This document shows positions 26,832 through 34,251 of a stretch of DNA of 64,000 nucleotides, one piece after another. The notes below the pieces were generated by a model. The model did no database searches. It saw only the letters and a list, made by a program, of their open reading frames with translations, and had not been told where the DNA came from. The first letter of the stretch is position 1; each line of letters opens with the position of its first letter. Origin of the DNA: a virus; the IMG/VR virus record IMGVR_UViG_3300032093_000070, positions 17,010-81,009 of that record. One strand, 5' to 3'. A program made the position numbers and the translations under genes.

Positions 26832-27455
26832 TTAGACCATCTCGTATCCAGTAGGGGGAGTCGTCTTATCCAGAAAGACTTCATCAACAATTGGAGTTGC
26901 GGTGACTGCCACATAAGGTGACATCTCACTTATCACTCTGACTGTTAATGCGTTGCGAAGAATACGACGGGCTCCGCCAGTATCCTCCTCAACTCCGTCT
27001 AGTTTTGTATATCCATCAAGGAACATACTTCGGTATGCCGTCTCAGTACCTAACTGATTTGGCACAGCTAGCTTGCCGTACTTTGATGGAAACTTTTGTA
27101 GTAGTTGAATTAATAAAGCTCTATCGTGGCGTGGATGGCGCGAGTGTGAAGTAACTTGATACACAATGTCATATGCCACTGGGACATCATAGGTGTAAAT
27201 CAGCGATCCACTTGCTGCGATTGTTCCTTGATAGTCTGCGTCAGAGAGGCGACCTTGGATCTGTCGATCATTTGCTGGAACGATATCTAAAAGATCAATG
27301 GTGACAAAAGGAAACTTTTGGTCACGTATTTCTACATCTGGGTACCCAAACCACACTTGAACAGGTCTTCCCATATTTTTTTCATCAGAGACCGTCATAC
27401 CAGCTAGGTAGGTTTTCAAGGCTAGGTCTTCAGCAATAACAAATGGATTAGGCAT
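26832..27455 (-). CDS. Probable tail terminator/neck protein
   Basis: 207 residues just upstream of the sheath gene. Features include VWFGYPDVEIRDQKFPFVTI, DLLDIVPANDRQIQGR and a VAYDIVYQVTSHSRHPRHDR segment. This combination (Pro-Phe-hydrophobic strand, then an R-rich helix, LLIQLLQKFP) is common in phage tail terminator and head-tail joining proteins. T4 gp15 occupies the same place. The structural role is likely; the exact name is inference. Confidence 0.65.
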   Translation of the reverse strand: MPNPFVIAEDLALKTYLAGMTVSDEKNMGRPVQVWFGYPDVEIRDQKFPFVTIDLLDIVPANDRQIQGRLSDADYQGTIAASGSLIYTYDVPVAYDIVYQVTSHSRHPRHDRALLIQLLQKFPSKYGKLAVPNQLGTETAYRSMFLDGYTKLDGVEEDTGGARRILRNALTVRVISEMSPYVAVTATPIVDEVFLDKTTPPTGYEMV

Positions 27456-27786
27456 ATATCTCCTCTAGGTTAAAGAGGTTGGACGCGACATGATCTTTAT
27501 AAAACTCTTTAATCAACGGCTGGATCTTGTAGATGAAAGATCTCAATACCGAGTTAGGTACCTGCCCAGTTTTTCCGTACTCCAGATCCTGGACTATTTG
27601 AGCTACCTCTTCTGGGTAGTCAATGTAAAGGGAAGCGCCATCAAAGGAAACCGTCAGTTGTTTAATTACTCGAGCCGGCCAGTTAGAGGCTAGGGCTAGG
27701 GACTGAAGCTCGTCAGTCAATACGGGGATTAGGTAGAAGGCAGCGTCAGAGACAGTCGCGTCTACTTCATTTGTTTCTGCGATCAC
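27448..27786 (-). CDS. Hypothetical tail/neck protein
   Basis: 112 residues, GTG start. Two amphipathic helical segments flank a strand region (VSFDGASLYIDYPEEVAQIV, then LEYGKTGQVPNSVLRSFI). Its place between the small 56-aa gene and the neck protein, in the tail operon, suggests a structural or assembly role. The family is not recognised. Its start overlaps the 56-aa gene by 20 bases. Confidence 0.65.
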   Translation of the reverse strand: MIAETNEVDATVSDAAFYLIPVLTDELQSLALASNWPARVIKQLTVSFDGASLYIDYPEEVAQIVQDLEYGKTGQVPNSVLRSFIYKIQPLIKEFYKDHVASNLFNLEEIYA

Positions 27787-27937
27787 GCTTCAAAGCCTTC
27801 CCTACTACATATGCCCCTAATGCGCCGTAGAAAAGTTTTGTGCTGTCGTCCTTGTCAGGAAGGTTCTTTGCTATCTCTCTAGCAAACAGAACTTGATCAG
27901 GCTTATCTACTTTTGGTTGGTTCGGTAAACCAAACAT
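27767..27937 (-). CDS. Small 56-residue tail-operon protein
   Basis: ATG at 27935-27937 preceded by AAGGAGA at good spacing; stop TGA at 27767-27769. The 56 residues include REIAKNLPDKDDSTKLFYGA and a short hydrophobic stretch GALGAYVVGKALKRDRR. It is the first gene of the tail operon, downstream of the terminator at 28025. Unknown function; possibly a small membrane-associated or assembly factor. Confidence 0.7.
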   Translation of the reverse strand: MFGLPNQPKVDKPDQVLFAREIAKNLPDKDDSTKLFYGALGAYVVGKALKRDRRNK

Positions 27938-27985
27938 CGCAGTCTCCTTGTGGAGTAGGGCACGTGTACAGCGCAGGGGTAGAAC

Positions 27986-28008
27986 TTTGATTCCCGCATG
28001 GAATCAAA
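27986..28008. repeat. Perfect 9-bp stem, 5-base loop hairpin
   Basis: Arms TTTGATTCC (27986-27994) and GGAATCAAA (28000-28008) around CGCAT. It lies 17 bases from the terminator at 28025-28044 in the leader of the tail operon. It lacks the T-run expected of a second terminator on the minus strand, so it may be a leader structure or operator for tail gene expression. Confidence 0.5.
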
Positions 28009-28024
28009 AATAGTATAAAGGCAA

Positions 28025-28044
28025 AAGCCCCCTTTCGGGGGCTT
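28025..28044 (-). terminator. Rho-independent terminator ending the microprotein operon
   Basis: The minus strand reads AAGCCCCC GAAA GGGGGCTT followed by TTGCCTTTAT: an 8-bp perfect stem with a GNRA-type GAAA loop. It lies just after the stop of the 86-aa lysine-rich gene and before the tail operon. Confidence 0.85.
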
Positions 28045-28048
28045 AGCC

Positions 28049-28309
28049 TTACTTCTTTTCTTTCTTCTTTTCGGCTTTTTCTTCAGCCTTTTCTTTTGCC
28101 TTGACCTTCTTGATAATCGCATCGTCCTTCTTGCGATCCTCAGCTATGGTCTTTGGCTTCTTCTTTTTGCCGTGGGCTTTGTCCAGTTTTTCGAACATAG
28201 CCTTATCGTCCTTGTCTTTGATGCCGGCTTTTTTCATAAGGCGGGCATCCATCTTTTCGTCCTTAGACTTTGTGTATTTGCCCTTCATGAAGCTAGGGGT
28301 CTTGGACAT
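28049..28309 (-). CDS. Lysine-rich 86-residue protein, last gene of the microprotein operon
   Basis: 86 residues, nearly a third lysine, with acidic residues interspersed (KAGIKDKDDKAMFEKLDKAH) and a Lys/Glu-rich helical end. The start ATG shares its A with the stop of the 19-aa gene (TGATG). A terminator follows directly. Charge suggests nucleic acid binding or an assembly role in the virion; unrecognised otherwise. Confidence 0.7.
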   Translation of the reverse strand: MSKTPSFMKGKYTKSKDEKMDARLMKKAGIKDKDDKAMFEKLDKAHGKKKKPKTIAEDRKKDDAIIKKVKAKEKAEEKAEKKKEKK

Positions 28310-28368
28310 CAGTGCTTTCCCTTACAAACTTTGCAGGAGCACTTGCAGTTATCTTTCTTGCAGCCCAT
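28309..28368 (-). CDS. 19-residue cysteine-rich microprotein
   Basis: ATG at 28366-28368 (TAATG overlap with the 42-aa gene) and TGA overlapping the next ATG. The product, MGCKKDNCKCSCKVCKGKH, has five cysteines in 19 residues, plus a terminal histidine, like a minimal metal-binding or metallothionein-like peptide. Its reality is supported by exact stop-start overlaps on both sides, the pattern of all genes in this run. Too short to assign a family. Confidence 0.6.
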   Translation of the reverse strand: MGCKKDNCKCSCKVCKGKH

Positions 28369-28496
28369 TATTTTTTACCCTTCTTCTTGTCTTTTACAGG
28401 CGCACCCTTCTTTGCAGCAAACTTCTTGTTCGCCGCTTTGAGGGTCTTCATCCCGTGCTTGTCCTTGGGACGGCCACAACCGCAGGTCGCGCACAT
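28368..28496 (-). CDS. 42-residue Cys/Lys-rich protein (MCATCGC family, copy B)
   Basis: ATG at 28494-28496 overlaps the previous TAA. The protein begins MCATCGCGRPKDKHG and continues as a lysine-rich tail (KKFAAKKGAPVKDKKKGKK). The N-terminal seven residues are identical to the next gene upstream, so the two are likely paralogues. The CxxCxC cluster could bind zinc or an iron-sulphur unit. Confidence 0.65.
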   Translation of the reverse strand: MCATCGCGRPKDKHGMKTLKAANKKFAAKKGAPVKDKKKGKK

Positions 28497-28657
28497 TACT
28501 TCTTCTTCTTTGCACGAAGAGCAGCGAAGTCTGATCCTTCTAACTTGCCGTTCTTGTTTGTATCAAGTTTCTTTTGCTTAGAAGATAATCCCTTTGTTGC
28601 TGCCTTCTTAGCTGGGGCTTTCTTCTTGTTACCCATGCAACCACATGTAGCGCACAT
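28496..28657 (-). CDS. 53-residue Cys-cluster protein with an EF-hand-like loop (MCATCGC family, copy A)
   Basis: ATG at 28655-28657 overlaps the previous stop (TAATG). It begins MCATCGCMGNKKK and, after a basic stretch, contains LDTNKNGKLEGSDFAAL: a DxNxNGxLxxxD arrangement matching a calcium-binding EF-hand loop. It ends in a run of lysines. Such EF-hand-like sequences occur in other small phage proteins. Calcium binding is inferred from spacing alone. Confidence 0.65.
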   Translation of the reverse strand: MCATCGCMGNKKKAPAKKAATKGLSSKQKKLDTNKNGKLEGSDFAALRAKKKK

Positions 28658-28803
28658 TACTTCTTACCTGCTTTCTGTTTCTTGGGTTTTGCGACTTTGT
28701 TCTTGCCGGATCCTTCTGGGACACAGTTAGGAACCTTCTTGCCATTTTTCATTTTAAAACCAACTTGGACATAGCCGTCCCAGCATGGACCTTGCTTTGC
28801 CAT
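28657..28803 (-). CDS. 48-residue CWxGY-type basic protein
   Basis: ATG at 28801-28803 with AAGGAG upstream. The core CWDGYVQVGFKMKNGKKVPN then CVPE matches a short motif (CW.GY...G.K.KNG..VPNCVP) seen as a stand-alone protein or C-terminal tail in many phages and bacteria. A lysine-rich end follows. Function unknown; often near structural genes. Confidence 0.75.
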   Translation of the reverse strand: MAKQGPCWDGYVQVGFKMKNGKKVPNCVPEGSGKNKVAKPKKQKAGKK

Positions 28804-29012
28804 TATTTCTCCTTCTTATGCGGATTCTTTTTGTGCCAGTCCTTGACGGCTTTGACGCCTTCTTTGACTGTTTTAGATCCACCTTTTTTAGTGAGGTTAA
28901 TCTTATCCCACTTGCCAGCCTTTGCCTTGGCTTCGTGGTCTACAACAACATCGCCCTTTTTGTTTTTCTTGACGGTGTGTTTAACCCCAGCAACTTTCAA
29001 GGTCTTTGCCAT
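28803..29012 (-). CDS. 69-residue lysine-rich protein
   Basis: 69 residues with VAGVKHTVKKNKKGDVVVDH, an alternating basic strand pattern, then KAKAGKWDKINLTKKGGSKT. Start and stop overlap both neighbours by one base. Probably binds an acidic partner such as DNA. Unrecognised. Confidence 0.7.
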   Translation of the reverse strand: MAKTLKVAGVKHTVKKNKKGDVVVDHEAKAKAGKWDKINLTKKGGSKTVKEGVKAVKDWHKKNPHKKEK

Positions 29013-29176
29013 TACGAGCTCTTTCTATAGCGGATAGTGGCTTTAGGTTTGCGGATAATTCCGCCAGCTTTTTTTCGGGATTTAGCGCCGCCAGTTTTGT
29101 ATTTGCTACCAGTCAAGGCAACATCTACAGACTTCTTTGGGTCCTTTCCCGCGGTTTGACCGATTCTCTTAGGCAT
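29012..29176 (-). CDS. 54-residue basic protein
   Basis: ATG at 29174-29176, stop at 29012-29014 overlapping the next ATG. The product is rich in Lys, Arg and Gly (KRIGQTAGKDPKKSVDVALT, then KSRKKAGGIIRKPKATIRYR). No family is recognised. It is one of eight consecutive small genes in this operon. Confidence 0.65.
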   Translation of the reverse strand: MPKRIGQTAGKDPKKSVDVALTGSKYKTGGAKSRKKAGGIIRKPKATIRYRKSS

Positions 29177-29178
29177 AG

Positions 29179-29340
29179 TTATTTCTTCTTTTTCTTAGAC
29201 ATTCCAGCTTCGCTCATGGCAATAGCCACAGCTTGCTTCTTTGATTTGACTACAGGACCTTTGCCAGGACCTTTCTTGCCAGACTTCAAGGTTTTATTCT
29301 TGAACTCCTTCATTACTTTCTGTACTTTATCCTGCGCCAT
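29179..29340 (-). CDS. 53-residue DUF6496-like protein
   Basis: ATG at 29338-29340, preceded by AGGAGG: the strongest ribosome binding site of the run, so this is the first gene. The sequence VMKEFKNKTLKSGKKGPGKG and VVKSKKQAVAIAMSEAGMSK matches the widespread DUF6496 pattern (VM.EFK.GTLKSG...VKSRKQAIAIALSEA). Function unknown; members are common in phages and their hosts. Confidence 0.8.
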   Translation of the reverse strand: MAQDKVQKVMKEFKNKTLKSGKKGPGKGPVVKSKKQAVAIAMSEAGMSKKKKK

Positions 29341-29348
29341 GGTTCCTC

Positions 29349-29891
29349 CTAGGACTGAGCGTAAGTTGCAAACTGAGCGTCGTTGACCAACTCTTCAGGC
29401 ATGAGCTGAGCACACTTGAGAACAATAATTGTACCGCGGTCAGTGACATAACCTTGGGTCTGTGTCTGGATCGGACGATACAACTGACCCTGCCAAGCCA
29501 CTCGATACTTGTTAGCGAAGTTAATCTGTGGTCGGATAAAGCCGCGTTCATCAAAGAAAAGCTCAGGGCTAACTTCTTGTAGATCGTCAATGTTTACAGT
29601 GAGCTTGAGGGAGTCGGATGAGTAGAAGCCTCGTTGGTTAGCTTGATTAACACCATGGGTGATAGATGCGCTAATAACTAGTAGTTCGTAAGGGCCGTCC
29701 CATACGCGACCACTGCCGATTGGCTCAACATCATAGATAGGATCTTTAGTTGAGGAAACATCGTTGTAGATCCACCACTCCGCAGAGGTACCAAAAGGAT
29801 TAGTTGCATCAACAGTTATGCCAGTGCCTACTTCGTCAAGTTCCCAGTCAGTAGAGAACCGACCACCCGGCTCAAAGGATCTTTGTGGCAT
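29349..29891 (-). CDS. Structural protein, possible head-tail connector
   Basis: 180 residues, beta-rich, with EWWIYNDVSSTKDPIYDVEP, GYRVAW-like strands (NKYRVAWQGQLYRP) and a TDRGTIIVLKCAQLMPEEL end. The ANKYRVAWQGQ...G end resembles phage head-closure or neck proteins. It lies between the GT2 gene and the microprotein operon, close to the sheath and neck genes. Assignment is tentative. Confidence 0.55.
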   Translation of the reverse strand: MPQRSFEPGGRFSTDWELDEVGTGITVDATNPFGTSAEWWIYNDVSSTKDPIYDVEPIGSGRVWDGPYELLVISASITHGVNQANQRGFYSSDSLKLTVNIDDLQEVSPELFFDERGFIRPQINFANKYRVAWQGQLYRPIQTQTQGYVTDRGTIIVLKCAQLMPEELVNDAQFATYAQS

Positions 29892-30937
29892 TAGCTCTCC
29901 TTGGCTTTGTAGAATACTAGGTTACGGCTTAACCGCTCGTCTGTGGGGTTGAGCTCCACTGCCTTCTGCCCGTATTCAATAGCCAATTCTGTAAGCCCTA
30001 AGTTATAAGCAGCAAGCGCCGCTAAGTCATAAACCTCATGCCCCCAAGCAAAGTCTTCAACGATGTAGTCAAGTCTTTTTTCTTTTATAAGAAGGGCGTT
30101 CTGCGCCCAGTCAAGGCACAGGCTCCAGTCTTTGTCATAGTAGTGCCGCGCCAATAGAACCATTGGCTCTCTGCTACCAGAGTATTCAGCAATAGACTTT
30201 TCGCACCAGTAAGGTGCGTTCTCTGGTTCTACACGAGCAAGGTAATTCATAGCTGATGCTTTTTCAGGTGACCACCAAGCCATAGTTAAATAGCGTTTAA
30301 ATTCTTTTGCTGATTGACTATACAAACCGTGAAAGTAAAGTTCTCTTGCATAGTAAAACGACGCTCGTTCGCTATGCGGTTCTTCATGAACAGCCATGGC
30401 TAATAAAGGCAAGTACTGTCCGCGAGACTTTGTGTGATCTGGTCTGTGATGGATTTCAAAATTCATTTTCATGCGTTTTTCTTCAATACCATAGGGACTA
30501 GGTATTTCGTGGATCGGAAAACGCCAACGGTATCCAAAGCGAGTATGGATTCTAAAACCATCAAACTCTGTGCCAGGACTTCCATCTGGAAGCCATGATG
30601 TTATAAATCTGTATAGGGGTCTAGTAATCCCCTGCTCGTGCGCTCGCTCAAGTTCTTCACGCCAGCCGGGTTGTAGAACCTCGTCCATATCAAGAGCAAT
30701 GCAGTAATCAATATCTGTAGGTAGCATGAAGAGTGCGGCATTGCGGGCGTCATCAAAACGCCATGGCTTAATAGTTACTTGGTGAACATTGATCCCAAGC
30801 TCTAAAGCTTTCTCCACAGTACGGTCAGTTGACCCTGTGTCCATGATCATGAAGTAATCGGCGCCTTCGCCGGATCTAAACCAGCGTTCTACGAATTGTT
30901 CTTCGTTAAGGGCGATTGTATAAATCGCTACCTTCAT
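29891..30937 (-). CDS. GT2-family glycosyltransferase with TPR-like C-terminus
   Basis: 348 residues. The N-terminal GT-A domain has IYTIALNEEQFVERW, MDTGSTDRTVEKA and ALDMDEVL, the DxD-type metal site. The C-terminal half (about 185-345) is helical with TPR-like repeats (ASFYYARELYFHGLYSQSAK; NLGLTELAIEYGQKAVELNP). Such GT-TPR fusions can glycosylate proteins. It is co-transcribed with the collagen-like fibre genes through a 35-aa gene, with one-base overlaps, which points to fibre glycosylation. Donor and acceptor are unknown. Confidence 0.85.
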   Translation of the reverse strand: MKVAIYTIALNEEQFVERWFRSGEGADYFMIMDTGSTDRTVEKALELGINVHQVTIKPWRFDDARNAALFMLPTDIDYCIALDMDEVLQPGWREELERAHEQGITRPLYRFITSWLPDGSPGTEFDGFRIHTRFGYRWRFPIHEIPSPYGIEEKRMKMNFEIHHRPDHTKSRGQYLPLLAMAVHEEPHSERASFYYARELYFHGLYSQSAKEFKRYLTMAWWSPEKASAMNYLARVEPENAPYWCEKSIAEYSGSREPMVLLARHYYDKDWSLCLDWAQNALLIKEKRLDYIVEDFAWGHEVYDLAALAAYNLGLTELAIEYGQKAVELNPTDERLSRNLVFYKAKES

Positions 30938-31044
30938 TACTCAGAAAATACTAAGTCGTATCCGATTACTGCGCCAGAGTCGTCTGTTACTTCAAACTTC
31001 TCAGCACCAGTTTCTGGATCAATACCTAAACTTCTACGTGGCAT
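30937..31044 (-). CDS. 35-residue acidic protein between fibre and glycosyltransferase genes
   Basis: ATG at 31042-31044 overlaps the fibre stop (TAATG), and its own stop overlaps the glycosyltransferase ATG in the same way. The product RRSLGIDPETGAEKFEVTDD ends in a beta strand (GAVIGYDLVFSE). The exact chaining of both ends supports that it is translated. Function unknown. Confidence 0.65.
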   Translation of the reverse strand: MPRRSLGIDPETGAEKFEVTDDSGAVIGYDLVFSE

Positions 31045-32843
31045 TATTCGAACCTCCCCCACACTCCAACGATACTTGATGTAAAGGATGAAGCGGTAGT
31101 TGGAAGATCAGCTTGAGCAGATACCAAACCTGTCATTCTTGGAGAGAGCGCTCCCATTGCAGATGGGATTAGGTCAAACGCTGTATACAAGTTAGCTGGT
31201 GAGCTTCCTACCCAGATAACACCTAGGGCGTAGCGTTGACCCGCTAGTAGGGTATAGGTTGCTGGATACCCACCAGTGGTATCAAAGTTGCGAACATAAG
31301 CAGTGTTGGTGCTTGCAAATAGGCTGGTATCAGAGGCCGTTCTTGCTACTAATGTAGCAGTACTGCCGTCAAAGGTATACAAACCAAGTCGAGCAAGAGT
31401 AGTTCCAGTAGCCGCGGTAGCCGCGCTTACAACACGAATCTGATCAACCGTTACTTCATAACGAGGAGTAAAGAAAGTAAAGTAGACATTTCCTGTAGCC
31501 ACAGATCCATTCCAGTTACCTTGACGAGGTGCGACATCTACTGCACTGAGGTCTTCGTTTCTAGATCCGGCAGAGGCTGAGGTTTCATCAACCCAGATAA
31601 GTCCTGTAGAGGTAGAGGATTTAGCTTTGAGGACATAGGTGTCTGTTCCCACGGGAAGTCTAGTAATAGCATTAGATCCGGTCGCCACGAGTAGATCTCC
31701 CTTTGCTGTAGCAATATGGCTACCAAGCAAAGTGGTATCTGCAGCAGGAACTGTTACGGTTACATCCGCAACTGGATCTGTAAAGCTAAGAGTTGTTTCA
31801 TAGGCGTCAGCGCTAGATCCCTCAACCGTAATACTGGAGTCAGACAGATAAAGACCAGAGACTGTAGGTGAGGTTAGGGTAAGACCTGCGACAGTAGCGG
31901 CTGTTCCACCAAGAGCTACTGAGGTAGATCCAATAGTTACGCTGTCGTATTGAAGCTTAGCGTTAGTGACATTATCGTCTGCAATTTTAGTAGTAGTAAC
32001 CGATCCATCTACTGGTGTACGCTCATTAGTTAAACGAGTGTCATTTCCTTTAACTACTTCGCTAGTTCCGGCATCTCCAGTAGCCGCGACATTATGAGTG
32101 GATGCGGTACCAAGACCTGTTACTTGGGTGTTAGCGATGCTAATTAAAGACTGATTAATACCTACAGTTTGAGTAGGGCTATCGTATGTAATTGGTGATG
32201 TAGCAGTAACAACACTGTTAGGGCCAGTTGGACCTGTCGCTCCAGTGGCTCCTGTTGGGCCTGTATCACCTGTAGGACCAGTAGGGCCAGTATTACCTTG
32301 CGGACCAGTAGGGCCGGTAGCGCCAACAATTTGTCCTGCGCTATACCAAACAGATCCATCCCATATATAAAGATCGCCGTCTGCATCTACGATATACGCA
32401 TCGTTAATTGCAAGACCTACAGCAGGTAGTGCGCCTACTGTTGCAACGCTACCAATTAAATTAATACCAACACCTTGTGGACCAGTGGCTCCTGTAGCGC
32501 CAGTAGGGCCTGTAGGACCCACGCTTCCTGTTGCACCTGTCGCTCCAGTAGATCCAGTCGCACCAGTTTGAAGAGTTAAATTAAGAGTTTGATTTGGAGC
32601 TGTACCTGTAATTGTTGCTGCGGCGGGTCCAGCTGATACCGTTCCAATTGTTAAAGAATTAGTAGGTCCTGTTGGTCCAGTTGTACCTGATGAATAAGGA
32701 AGCGAGTTCCATGCTTGCGATCCATTACCAATTTTAAATTTGCCAGTATCGTATTCGTAACCAGCTTCACCTTGTGAAAGAATTGGGTTTGCAGATGTCC
32801 ACTGCGCTGCAGTGCCTCGTCTAAATTGAACTTTAACTGCCAT
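31044..32843 (-). CDS. Collagen-like tail fibre
   Basis: ATG at 32841-32843 (599 residues) is preferred, with GGAGGA upstream. The N-terminal domain [20 protein letters not shown] and [17 protein letters not shown] is a phage fibre/MTD-like start. Two collagen-like blocks follow, made of Gly-Pro-Thr and Gly-Ala-Thr triplets (about 60-130 and 175-220), separated by a short globular segment. A long beta-rich C-terminus ends in VVGVWGRFE-like strands (ending [11 protein letters not shown]). It is a trimeric tail fibre or capsid fibre. Pro occupies the X position of the triplets. Confidence 0.85.
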   Translation of the reverse strand: MAVKVQFRRGTAAQWTSANPILSQGEAGYEYDTGKFKIGNGSQAWNSLPYSSGTTGPTGPTNSLTIGTVSAGPAAATITGTAPNQTLNLTLQTGATGSTGATGATGSVGPTGPTGATGATGPQGVGINLIGSVATVGALPAVGLAINDAYIVDADGDLYIWDGSVWYSAGQIVGATGPTGPQGNTGPTGPTGDTGPTGATGATGPTGPNSVVTATSPITYDSPTQTVGINQSLISIANTQVTGLGTASTHNVAATGDAGTSEVVKGNDTRLTNERTPVDGSVTTTKIADDNVTNAKLQYDSVTIGSTSVALGGTAATVAGLTLTSPTVSGLYLSDSSITVEGSSADAYETTLSFTDPVADVTVTVPAADTTLLGSHIATAKGDLLVATGSNAITRLPVGTDTYVLKAKSSTSTGLIWVDETSASAGSRNEDLSAVDVAPRQGNWNGSVATGNVYFTFFTPRYEVTVDQIRVVSAATAATGTTLARLGLYTFDGSTATLVARTASDTSLFASTNTAYVRNFDTTGGYPATYTLLAGQRYALGVIWVGSSPANLYTAFDLIPSAMGALSPRMTGLVSAQADLPTTASSFTSSIVGVWGRFE

Positions 32844-33184
32844 CAGGGTCCTCCGCAATCAACGGGGTCAACGCCACCATAGATCGATGTGGGATCTCCA
32901 CAATCGACATTTTGAAAAATAGGACCTTGTGGTCCTGTTGCACCTGTAGGACCAGTTGCTCCTGCACCAGTTGGTCCAGTTGGTCCAGTAGGTCCAGTAG
33001 GTCCCGGTACAGTAGAAGGTTCAGTTGATACAGGTCCTGTTGGTCCTGTAGCTCCAGTTGGTCCAGTAGGTCCAACTAAAGATATTACTACAGTTCGCCA
33101 AACATTTCCGTCCCATTCCCATGCTTGACCACCATAAGTATATTGTTGACCTATGGAAGGGGATGAGGGAAAATCTGCCGGCAT
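32843..33184 (-). CDS. Short collagen-like virion protein
   Basis: 113 residues: an N-terminal 35-residue domain ([28 protein letters not shown]) and a collagen-like tail of Gly-Pro-Thr and Gly-Ala-Thr triplets, ending in a cysteine-containing tip ([20 protein letters not shown]). The same N-terminal type (FPNSPTLNQEFTSGSTTWKW) begins the 155-aa collagen-like protein at 40574. It shares one base with the fibre gene. Confidence 0.8.
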   Translation of the reverse strand: MPADFPSSPSIGQQYTYGGQAWEWDGNVWRTVVISLVGPTGPTGATGPTGPVSTEPSTVPGPTGPTGPTGPTGAGATGPTGATGPQGPIFQNVDCGDPTSIYGGVDPVDCGGP

Positions 33185-33193
33185 GTTTTAATT

Positions 33194-33574
33194 CTACTGG
33201 TAAAGCCACATATCTTCGGGCTCTACCCAATGCTCTTGCAGAACAAAGTGCATCCCTAATTCTTTCATTCTTTCTTGGACTTGCCGCTGTGCGCCAGCCC
33301 CATAGTATGTTTCTAGCCCTTTTCCTTTTAGTTCATTTTCCCAGCCTGTACGAACCATATAAAATTCAGCGTAAGGACTCCAAGCTGCGTATACCCCCCA
33401 ACCTCCACTGTACTCAGCAACCACTTCCCATATGTCTACATCTTCAATTTGTAGCTCTCTTGCGTAGTCCCAATCTCTTTTAGGGGGAAGGATGACCTTG
33501 TCACTATCCATCCAATTAGGATCAAAGTACTCGCCAAAGTCCTTAAATATATTGTGGGTGGTTTTAAATCTCAT
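33194..33574 (-). CDS. Hypothetical protein beside the plus-strand cassette
   Basis: 126 residues, rich in Trp, Tyr and acidic residues (RDWDYARELQIEDVDIWEVV, YSGGWGVYAAWSPYAEFYMV). It is divergent to the 2OG oxygenase gene, with starts 47 bases apart. No good ribosome binding site precedes the ATG, and a TATACT at 33583-33588 would place the transcript start almost at the ATG, so leaderless translation is possible. Family not recognised. Confidence 0.6.
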   Translation of the reverse strand: MRFKTTHNIFKDFGEYFDPNWMDSDKVILPPKRDWDYARELQIEDVDIWEVVAEYSGGWGVYAAWSPYAEFYMVRTGWENELKGKGLETYYGAGAQRQVQERMKELGMHFVLQEHWVEPEDMWLYQ

Positions 33575-33584
33575 AGCAAAGTAG

Positions 33585-33590
33585 TATACT
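33585..33590 (+). promoter_or_regulatory. Candidate -10 element of the divergent promoter
   Basis: TATACT at 33585-33590 on the plus strand, inside the palindrome AGTATACT (33583-33590), so it also reads as TATACT on the minus strand. No good -35 box is seen (TTTTAA at 17-base spacing). GAAAGG, 12 bases before the ATG at 33622, is the only ribosome binding site candidate. Confidence 0.4.
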
Positions 33591-33621
33591 CACTGTACTT
33601 ACAGAAAGGTCATTAAAACTG

Positions 33622-34251
33622 ATGGCTACTCAAATACACGGTCTATTTCCTGGAGAACTATTGCCCTCTACCACCGTGGCAGGTTGCGTTGATATATTTG
33701 AAAATGCTTGGCCTAACCCAAAAGAGACCATAGAAATGGTTGAGGGTGAATGTGCCAAAATTGGTTCTGGCATGGCTTGGTCAAGAGCAACAACAATGGG
33801 TCAAGGCATTCATCAAAATATTAGAACTAATTATCATTTAGGAATAACTGAAGCGGGATCAACTTACGACAACCCTGTTGCTCACACAGTACATAATCAA
33901 ATGTATGTCCTTTTGCTATCTACAACTCTTCCTTATTCAAGGAAACATGATATTGAATACATGCAACATGAGCCGTACAACATGTTGAAGTACAGCGGAG
34001 GTCAAGAGTATAAAGCTCATGCGGACGGGACTACTGAAACTGGAAGAGCAATTTCTGCAATCGTTTATTTAAACGATGAATTTGAAGGTGGCGAAGTAGA
34101 GTTTGTAAACTTTGGCGTTAAAATAAAACCAGAGCCGGGAATGCTGTTACTGTTTCCTTCTACTTATCCTTACACCCATATAGCTCATCCAGTAACTTCT
34201 GGAACTAAATACGCTTTAGTAACTTGGATTCACGATAGGGCAATTAAATGA
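33622..34251 (+). CDS. 2OG-Fe(II) oxygenase, prolyl 4-hydroxylase-like
   Basis: 209 residues with the double-stranded beta-helix oxygenase signature: H133-x-D135 (YKAHADG), distal H189 and the 2-oxoglutarate-binding K196 (HPVTSGTKYALVTW). The AIVYLNDEFEGGEVEF and PGMLLLFPS strands match prolyl 4-hydroxylase-type enzymes. It is first in a plus-strand operon inside a minus-strand fibre region whose flanks encode proline-containing collagen-like proteins. Hydroxylation of fibre proline is the simplest inferred role; a sugar or DNA base is also possible. Confidence 0.88.
   Translation: MATQIHGLFPGELLPSTTVAGCVDIFENAWPNPKETIEMVEGECAKIGSGMAWSRATTMGQGIHQNIRTNYHLGITEAGSTYDNPVAHTVHNQMYVLLLSTTLPYSRKHDIEYMQHEPYNMLKYSGGQEYKAHADGTTETGRAISAIVYLNDEFEGGEVEFVNFGVKIKPEPGMLLLFPSTYPYTHIAHPVTSGTKYALVTWIHDRAIK

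Noticed and set aside
28101-28730. Long plus-strand hydrophobic frame
   Set aside because: Antisense of lysine codons (AAG/AAA read as CTT/TTT), crossing several well-chained minus-strand microgenes.
33585-33590. Strong sigma70 promoter for the plus-strand operon
   Set aside because: The -10 is good but no -35 matches; listed only as a candidate.
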